This document shows positions 1 to 4,388 of a stretch of 6,816 nt of DNA, in pieces (position 1 is the first letter of the stretch; each line of letters opens with the position of its first letter). The stretch spans positions 1 to 6,816 of the forward strand of contig JAGHTR010000150.1 of assembly GCA_018065205.1 (NCBI GenBank). Direction: 5' to 3'. The notes under the pieces were generated by a model. The model made no database searches and was not told the origin of the DNA. It was given only the letters and a program-made list of their open reading frames with translations. The DNA is from Candidatus Colicola caccequi. Its GTDB lineage: Bacteria; Bacteroidota; Bacteroidia; Bacteroidales; Paludibacteraceae. The position numbers and the translations under genes were made by a program.

Positions 1-622
1 GTTTGCGGGTACCATTATCATCATATCCGTCCCTTCCCCACGTACGAGTGGCAATGAGGATACTGAGTGGCAACTTATCCGATACGCGGTAACTGATATC
101 CCATTCTTGTGTTATTCCTCCCTGCGCCGGATTGGAGAAGTCAAAGAATCGACTATTGCCGCCATTAATGTAGGTGGTCTTGTCGCCATTGTTATAGGTG
201 TCAAAATAGTACATGTGCATATACCTTACGTTCAGTCCCCATCTACTAAAGCCTATCGTGAGGTCCACTTCAGGATTAAAACCTTTGACCCGAGCATTAT
301 CCGGGTTATGCTTGAAGGTCCAATCGTACGAACCGATATTCCACCACATGTCTAAGTACAGTCCTCCATATCCCACTTGTGCAGAAGGCTGCAGCGCTAA
401 TCCGCCTACATACACACCGCGCCATAGGTAGTTAGCCACAGTTTTAACTTGTGCATTCCACGTAAAACCGATATGCTTGGGGTAGTCGTCCAACCACTTT
501 TTCTTAGCCGGTACCGTGTCTTGTGCGTAAGCGTATGCGCCCGCCAATAGACATAGGAAAAGCGCCATCGTTCGTATGGCGTTCCTCCCTAAACGTATGT
601 ATGAATGTTGTTTATAAACCAT
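1..622 (-). CDS. Probable outer-membrane beta-barrel protein, N-terminal part (3' end outside window)
   Basis: I translated the minus strand from the ATG at 622 and it stays open for 207 codons to the window edge. Residues 1-34 form a signal peptide: a basic start, a hydrophobic core (LFLCLLAGAYAYA) and likely cleavage before QD. The mature part is rich in Trp, Tyr and Gly with alternating short strands (residues 51-100 include NYLWRGVYVGG, LQPSAQVGYGGLYLDMWW), as expected for a beta-barrel whose strands are joined by polar loops. The WRG...QPS...GLY pattern resembles TorF-like putative porins and related Bacteroidales barrel proteins, but I cannot name the family with certainty. The ATG at 622 overlaps the end of the upstream gene by 11 bases, which suggests translational coupling. 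A second ATG at 568 (residue 19) would also give a good signal peptide and cannot be excluded. Substrate or role unknown. Confidence 0.82.
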   Translation of the reverse strand, partial: MVYKQHSYIRLGRNAIRTMALFLCLLAGAYAYAQDTVPAKKKWLDDYPKHIGFTWNAQVKTVANYLWRGVYVGGLALQPSAQVGYGGLYLDMWWNIGSYDWTFKHNPDNARVKGFNPEVDLTIGFSRWGLNVRYMHMYYFDTYNNGDKTTYINGGNSRFFDFSNPAQGGITQEWDISYRVSDKLPLSILIATRTWGRDGYDDNGTRK

Positions 623-860
623 TGTTCTTTTCCCAGGCGAGGCGCAAGGCAACTTCCAGGATGCGGGTGTTATCTAATGTAACGATACCGCCATCAGGAC
701 CCGGCTCCAAGTGGTAACCGCTATCGCCACTGGCTGTGCCACTAAAGAAGTCTCTAACATCATCGGCTGCAATACCTAACTCCTCGGCAATAACAGCCGA
801 ACTTCCGTGTGGGAGACTGTCTTTCACCTCCCGTAAACGATTAAATGTTGTGCGTATCAT
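612..860 (-). CDS. Small HTH-like (probably DNA-binding) protein, 82 aa
   Basis: The protein starts MIRTTFNRLREVKDSLP. A helix-turn-helix-like stretch follows at about residues 19-40 (AVIAEELGIAADDVRDFFSG), matching the pattern IAExLGIxxxxVxxxLxG of small regulators. A Gly/Pro-rich segment (EPGPDGGIVTLDNT, about residues 50-63) and a closing helix (ILEVALRLAWEKN) that could mediate dimerisation come next. Short Bacteroidales proteins of unknown function share the SLPHGS, HTH and ILExAL layout; this comparison is from memory. I chose the ATG at 860 because the in-frame TTG at 887 lies inside the -7 promoter box and cannot be in the mRNA. The predicted leader is about 20 bases. It is the first gene of a leftward unit and overlaps the barrel gene. 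A palindrome in its own promoter suggests autoregulation. DNA binding is an inference. Confidence 0.72.
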   Translation of the reverse strand: MIRTTFNRLREVKDSLPHGSSAVIAEELGIAADDVRDFFSGTASGDSGYHLEPGPDGGIVTLDNTRILEVALRLAWEKNNGL

Positions 861-884
861 AATTACGATTTTCAAATTTGGATG

Positions 885-916
885 CAAAAGTACAAAAAAT
901 ATTGCATATATGCAAA
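885..916 (-). promoter_or_regulatory. Bacteroides-type promoter for the HTH-like/barrel unit
   Basis: On the minus strand the -33 box TTTG (913-916) and the -7 box TACTTTTG (885-892) are separated by 20 bases. This fits the Bacteroidota primary sigma factor consensus (TTTG, 19-21 bases, TAnnTTTG). Transcription should start near 880, leaving a leader of about 20 bases before the ATG at 860. The spacer is AT-rich and contains most of a perfect palindrome. Confidence 0.8.
902..915. promoter_or_regulatory. Perfect 14-bp palindrome, candidate operator
   Basis: TTGCATATATGCAA reads the same on both strands. It covers the inner three bases of the leftward -33 box (913-916) and fills the first half of its spacer, so a bound dimer should block RNA polymerase there. 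It ends 28 bases before the rightward -33 box, so it could also affect nadD. The symmetry is seen directly; the operator role is inferred. The adjacent HTH-like gene product is the obvious candidate ligand. Confidence 0.5.
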
Positions 917-942
917 TAATTTTTCATAAAATAGTTATTTTT

Positions 943-974
943 TTTGCGTATGTCCCAAATAATTTATACCTTTG
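943..974 (+). promoter_or_regulatory. Bacteroides-type promoter for nadD
   Basis: The -33 box TTTG (943-946) and the -7 box TACCTTTG (967-974) are 20 bases apart, matching the Bacteroidota consensus. The ATG of nadD at 983 is only 8 bases after the -7 box. Transcription should therefore begin within a few bases of the start codon, giving a leaderless or nearly leaderless mRNA. The in-frame TTG at 944 lies inside the -33 box and is not a usable start. Confidence 0.82.
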
Positions 975-982
975 CACTCGAA

Positions 983-1537
983 ATGGCTAAGATAGGTATA
1001 TATGGAGGCAGTTTCAATCCGGTGCATTTTGGTCATATAGGATTGGCTAAATGGGTGGTGGAACATACCGGTTTAGATGAGGTGTGGTTGATGGTTAGTC
1101 CGAATAATCCGTTGAAGGACCAATCGCAATTAGCAGATGAACAGGAGCGTTTAGAAGGTGTTAAACGAGCCATAAAGGGCATTGCCGGGTTGCGAGCATC
1201 GGATTTTGAGTTCGGTTTGCCTCGTCCGTCCTATACGGCCAATACGCTACGTGAACTAATTAAAGCCTATCCTGAGCATCAATTCAGTCTCGTTATTGGC
1301 GAAGATAACTGGCGTATCTTTAACCAATGGAAAGAGTGGGAGTTTATATGGGAGCATTTCCCGATCTTCGTCTATCCTAGGCGGGACGCAAAGCCTCCTA
1401 ACGTAAACGCAAACGTAAACGTAAACGGTGCCTGCGGGCACTCCGGTGCTTCCGAGCACTCCGGTAATGTTAACTTCCTAAAGGACGCCCCGTTTTTTGA
1501 TATATCCAGTACGGAGATTAGAAATAACCAATCATAA
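983..1537 (+). CDS. nadD: Nicotinate-nucleotide adenylyltransferase NadD, with insert and shortened C-terminus
   Basis: NadD is a cytoplasmic enzyme that joins nicotinate mononucleotide and ATP to give deamido-NAD and pyrophosphate, in both de novo and salvage NAD synthesis. Its nucleotidyltransferase motifs are present: GGSFNPVHFGH (residues 8-18, with the HxGH signature), SYTANTL (83-89), GEDNW (106-110), WKEW (116-119), VYPR (130-133) and ISSTEIR (174-180). The ATG at 983 is the only sensible start, as IGIYGGSFNP must lie at the N-terminus. The total is 184 residues. Two oddities: residues 140-161 are a low-complexity insert (NVNANVNVN, then GACGHS and GASEHS units) in the loop before LKDAPFFDISST, and the protein ends four residues after ISSTEIR, where family members usually continue for about 20-30 residues. 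The next gene starts 14 bases later, so the two are probably co-transcribed. Identity is firm; full activity is not assured. Confidence 0.93.
   Translation: MAKIGIYGGSFNPVHFGHIGLAKWVVEHTGLDEVWLMVSPNNPLKDQSQLADEQERLEGVKRAIKGIAGLRASDFEFGLPRPSYTANTLRELIKAYPEHQFSLVIGEDNWRIFNQWKEWEFIWEHFPIFVYPRRDAKPPNVNANVNVNGACGHSGASEHSGNVNFLKDAPFFDISSTEIRNNQS
1401..1424 (+). repeat. Tandem hexamer array (ACGTAA, 4 copies) inside nadD
   Basis: Four consecutive hexamers, ACGTAA, ACGCAA, ACGTAA, ACGTAA, are followed by a partial ACG. Read in the nadD frame they encode alternating Asn with Val or Ala (NVNANVNVN). Because the unit is six bases, copy-number changes keep the reading frame. The array directly abuts the 18-bp hairpin repeats. 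Confidence 0.85.
1427..1462 (+). repeat. Two tandem 18-bp hairpin repeats inside nadD
   Basis: Unit 1 (1427-1444, GGTGCCTGCGGGCACTCC) and unit 2 (1445-1462, GGTGCTTCCGAGCACTCC) differ at three positions. Each folds into a 5-bp hairpin: GTGCC-TGCG-GGCAC and GTGCT-TCCG-AGCAC. Two of the differences form a compensatory pair (C-G to T-A) closing the loop, and the third lies in the loop. Both loops fit the stable UNCG tetraloop pattern. A third GGT follows at 1463-1465. The array is in frame and encodes GACGHS then GASEHS. Confidence 0.8.
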
Positions 1538-1551
1538 ATTACAAATAACAA

Positions 1552-2676
1552 ATGAAAAAAAGTATTACATTAGTATTGGCAATGATGTCAATGATGGTGT
1601 TTGCACAGACCCCTCGTGCATTCTACGACCAAGTATCTTCGTATCCTACTGCCGACCAGCTGCTGTCCGAGCAAGTGCGCAATCAAAAGGATGCGGATTA
1701 TCAACAAGTGCTCAATCAATTGGAAGAAACTTCTAATCAAGCCATTGCACGAGTGCAAGCAGCTACTATGGCTACGCGGAACCAAGTGGGCGTGATTAGT
1801 GGTGCTTCTGCAAAACAAAAGCAGGCGCGTCAAGAGATGGGCAATAACATGATGCAGATGATTCAGGAGTTAGGTATTCCGATGGAGCAATTGGCTACTA
1901 TGAGTGAGGAAGAGATAGAGGCTCTGCTGATGCCGATGTTGGCTAAGAACGCCGGTTTTTCGCAATCAGAGATGGAAAAACTCAGTAAGATGTCCGATCG
2001 CGAAGCCGAGGCTTATATGCGTTCTCATCCGGAGATGATGAGTCGCGCCCAAAACTCGCGTATTGGTCAAATGGTACAAGCTACTGGTATGCAAGGAACG
2101 AGTGACACGGAGGAGCAAGATATGGAGCGTATAAACCGTATTATGGAGATTAACATACAAGTCACAGAGAATGCTCAACAAGTATTCATTATGTCCGCTC
2201 AAGGCGAAACGGCTGTTGAAAACTTTGATAAGAAAGTCGTGCAACCCTATTATGATCGCATTAGGGCTATTCAAGACGAATGCTGGCAGCGTGTAGATAA
2301 AGAATCTCCGGCTTATTATTATGATGAACTTCCGGCTCCTGCTTTTGTTAAAACCTACTATGACCGTATGAATGCCATTGTTAAGGAGGCTAATGTTGCG
2401 ATTGCTCGTGAGTGGTGCAAGTTGCAAGACCAGCCACTGCAAGCTATTGGTGGCGAGATTGAGAAGTTGCTTCCTCTGTATGATGAGCAGTTGCAATTGA
2501 GAGAGGCAATCATCGACGCTACGGTGCGCGATCATGCTGATGTCAACATGATTGAGGGACGTTTATTAGATGCGGTTCGTGAGTACATTAAGACGCTGAA
2601 ACGTCGTTTGGAGTTCCCGCAATTGGAAACGTATGAGGCTCCTAAGACCTATGTTCCTGGTGGCAGAATGGGATGA
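1552..2676 (+). CDS. Exported helical, Met-rich protein of unknown function, 374 aa
   Basis: I do not recognise a named family. Residues 1-18 are a signal peptide (MKKSITLVLAMMSMMVFA, cleavage probably before QTPRAF); no lipobox Cys is present, so the mature protein is likely periplasmic or outer-membrane associated. The rest is almost entirely charged helix: a Gln-rich, coiled-coil-like part at about 35-75, a Met-rich part at 95-200, and a long helical part at 205-355, ending in a short Pro/Gly tail (ETYEAPKTYVPGGRMG). The Met-rich part holds two copies of a roughly 16-residue unit exactly 30 residues apart: MEQLATMSEEEIEALL (111-126) and MEKLSKMSDREAEAYM (141-156). The ATG is chosen because it begins the signal peptide; its leader is AT-rich with no clear Shine-Dalgarno sequence, as is common in Bacteroidota. 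It lies 14 bases after nadD and is followed by a terminator, so it is probably the second and last gene of that unit. Confidence 0.85.
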   Translation: MKKSITLVLAMMSMMVFAQTPRAFYDQVSSYPTADQLLSEQVRNQKDADYQQVLNQLEETSNQAIARVQAATMATRNQVGVISGASAKQKQARQEMGNNMMQMIQELGIPMEQLATMSEEEIEALLMPMLAKNAGFSQSEMEKLSKMSDREAEAYMRSHPEMMSRAQNSRIGQMVQATGMQGTSDTEEQDMERINRIMEINIQVTENAQQVFIMSAQGETAVENFDKKVVQPYYDRIRAIQDECWQRVDKESPAYYYDELPAPAFVKTYYDRMNAIVKEANVAIAREWCKLQDQPLQAIGGEIEKLLPLYDEQLQLREAIIDATVRDHADVNMIEGRLLDAVREYIKTLKRRLEFPQLETYEAPKTYVPGGRMG

Positions 2677-2722
2677 TTAGAGCAGTCCAAGATATAATGG
2701 ATATGTATGGATCATCAAAACA

Positions 2723-2758
2723 ATGAGCGACCTGATGGGCCGCTCATATTTTGTTTTA
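2723..2758. terminator. Probable bidirectional intrinsic terminator between convergent genes
   Basis: ATGAGCG (2723-2729) pairs with CGCTCAT (2741-2747). After one mismatch, CC pairs with GG inside, around a 5-base loop. On the plus strand the stem is followed by a T-rich run (TATTTTGTTTTATT); on the minus strand it is followed by TTGTTTTG. It therefore suits both the 374-residue gene, which ends 46 bases before the stem, and the OmpA-type gene, whose stop codon overlaps the T-rich run at 2756-2758. Confidence 0.8.
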
Positions 2759-4369
2759 TTCATTTACCATTTCAACGGGAATAACTTCCACGCGTCTATC
2801 TTTCTGCAATGTATGTTGTCCATTGAATCGGTAGGGTTCATTAGCCCCCTTGGTGCGCACAATCATTTGATCGCGACGGACTCCGAGGTTCTCTAATTCG
2901 GTAGCCACTGCAAAAGCACGACGCATAGCCAGTTTGCGGTTATAGTCGGCACGACCTAAACGGCAGGCGTGACCATTCACATAGACTTGCTGGTCAGGGT
3001 GCTGCTTAAGGATATCGGCTATCTGCACGAGGATATCGGCCGGTTCAAGAATAGGCACATCAGAATCTAACCCAAACCAAATAATGCTCTTTTCCATCAC
3101 TTCGTTCAGCAGATTTACTGCTTCGTCAGTCGGTTGCTCTACGCCTACATATACGGTGTCGTGGATATAAACGGTATCACGTACGTAGATATATAGTGTG
3201 TCGGTGCAACCATGTTCTTCTTCTACGATAGGCACTACCGGTACAGGTTCTTCTATTATTTCCTCTATAGGTTGCTCGATAACGGGCTCCTCGTAGATAG
3301 GTTCGCTATAGATGGGTTCGTTATAGATAGGTTCTTCTGTTACTTGGTTGCGCAGACGGCGTTGTTCGCGGTCGTAAGCACGTTCAGCGTCGGTCTTATC
3401 TGTATTGAAATGGAAACCGATTTTGAGTCCCACGTTCCAAGGGTGTACATCCTTGACGGTATTGGTGTTAAGTAATCCTTGTTCGCTGCGTGAATCACTC
3501 ATGATAGTGGGGTACTCGTTCTTAGGCAGGTTATTGCCAAAGCGTACCTCATCATTACCTCGCGTACTAAAGACATCGTTGATGTAGTAAGTAGCAAAGG
3601 CGGTGACGCTCATATCAATGCGTTGAGATAATTGGATGAGCACACCGGCTTGAGCATATCCGGCATAGTTGAGTGTATTCATCTTGCGCTGCGCATTACC
3701 TCCGGTTACAGTCCCAAACGAACCTGAGTAGGCAGGAATAGAACCATTTTCCAGTACAGAAGGCACTTGACTCATTGTCAAATCGTAGATAGGGTAGTAC
3801 ACGCTATTGTTAATCGTAGCGGCATTCTTGAGTTCATACGTGCTCTTAACAGGAAAACCTAACTTAACGCCTAATGCACCAATGAATCCGGCACGTTTGC
3901 CTTCACCGATGGCACGGAAATGCAGTCCGATAGGCACTTCTAACATATAGATGTCCTGTTGTTCCTTAGCATCGGTACTGAGCGTTTGAATATAATCATC
4001 GCCGTATTTATCGGTGCCCTCAAAACTCCAAGGACCCATTTTGGTGTAGGAGCGATAGGTGGTAAACTCCAAACCTGTTCCTAAACCAAAGCAAGGAACG
4101 AAGTAGTAAGTAAGTCCAATGCCTACATTGCCGCTGGGGAAGGCAATATGATTGCTTATATGATTCTCGCGGAACGCATCATTGCCTTTTTGTCCCCAAT
4201 GTTGGAAATCAATACGGCTTATACCTACACCGCCACTTACATCAATACTGAAACCTTTATAGATGCGTGATTGAGCTTGGCTGGCCTCACGAACTGAATC
4301 CGGGTAGTTGCGACCCATTACTTGTCCACAAACAAAAAGGACGGTAATTGCTATGATAATCTTTTTCAT
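2756..4369 (-). CDS. Outer-membrane beta-barrel protein with C-terminal OmpA-like peptidoglycan-binding domain, 537 aa
   Basis: Residues 1-19 are a signal peptide (MKKIIIAITVLFVCGQVMG). Residues of about 37-323 form an outer-membrane barrel: short strands such as KGFSIDVSGGVGIS and GIGLTYYFVPCFGLGTGLEF, ending WNVGLKIGFHFN. A linker follows at about 324-410 with three EPIY[NSE] repeats, a Glu/Pro/Val-rich stretch, and DTLYIYVRDTVYIHDTVYV. The OmpA-like domain covers about 415-532, with VNGHACRLGRADYN, LAMRRAFAV, and a closing DRRVEVIP. This architecture ties the outer membrane to peptidoglycan. In the usual GHTDxxG motif the Asp that contacts diaminopimelate is replaced by Cys469 (GHACRLG); the Arg of the LSxRRA helix is kept (Arg483/484). 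The ATG at 4369 is chosen because it begins the signal peptide and has a good ribosome binding site; an in-frame GTG at 4399 does neither. The gene follows the Ig-like surface-protein gene by 19 bases, so the two probably form an operon. Confidence 0.9.
   Translation of the reverse strand: MKKIIIAITVLFVCGQVMGRNYPDSVREASQAQSRIYKGFSIDVSGGVGISRIDFQHWGQKGNDAFRENHISNHIAFPSGNVGIGLTYYFVPCFGLGTGLEFTTYRSYTKMGPWSFEGTDKYGDDYIQTLSTDAKEQQDIYMLEVPIGLHFRAIGEGKRAGFIGALGVKLGFPVKSTYELKNAATINNSVYYPIYDLTMSQVPSVLENGSIPAYSGSFGTVTGGNAQRKMNTLNYAGYAQAGVLIQLSQRIDMSVTAFATYYINDVFSTRGNDEVRFGNNLPKNEYPTIMSDSRSEQGLLNTNTVKDVHPWNVGLKIGFHFNTDKTDAERAYDREQRRLRNQVTEEPIYNEPIYSEPIYEEPVIEQPIEEIIEEPVPVVPIVEEEHGCTDTLYIYVRDTVYIHDTVYVGVEQPTDEAVNLLNEVMEKSIIWFGLDSDVPILEPADILVQIADILKQHPDQQVYVNGHACRLGRADYNRKLAMRRAFAVATELENLGVRRDQMIVRTKGANEPYRFNGQHTLQKDRRVEVIPVEMVNE
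3290..3334 (-). repeat. Three 15-bp repeats encoding EPIYx in the OmpA linker
   Basis: Read on the minus strand, three consecutive 15-base units encode EPIYN, EPIYS and EPIYE (residues 346-360), and the next codons begin a degenerate fourth (EPVIE). The units are nearly identical in DNA, which suggests recent duplication by slippage. They lie in the flexible linker between barrel and OmpA domain, so copy number could change the reach across the periplasm without breaking the frame. Confidence 0.8.
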
Positions 4370-4376
4370 AATCGTA

Positions 4377-4383
4377 CTCCTTT
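4377..4383 (-). promoter_or_regulatory. Shine-Dalgarno sequence for the barrel-OmpA gene
   Basis: The minus strand reads AAAGGAG followed by 7 bases and then the ATG at 4369. This is the clearest ribosome binding site in the window. It lies wholly in the 19-base gap after the upstream stop codon (4389-4391), and it decides the start in favour of the signal-peptide Met. Confidence 0.75.
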
Positions 4384-4388
4384 CTCCA

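Noticed and set aside
107..717. Plus-strand frames of 60-80 codons over 107-717
   Set aside because: They are shadows of the minus-strand barrel and HTH-like genes; the barrel frame has a signal peptide and strand pattern while these have none.
887..944. Earlier in-frame starts: TTG at 887 (minus) for the HTH-like gene and TTG at 944 (plus) for nadD
   Set aside because: Both lie inside promoter boxes (-7 box and -33 box respectively), so they would not be in the transcript; ATG codons at 860 and 983 follow at the proper places.
1401..1462. CRISPR array
   Set aside because: The repeats are 6 and 18 bp in direct tandem without spacers, and they lie in frame inside nadD.
1966..2535. 189-codon open frame on the minus strand
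   Set aside because: It lies entirely inside the exported helical protein gene, which has a signal peptide, coherent helices and a terminator. The antisense product is Leu/Ile/His-rich with no recognisable domain.
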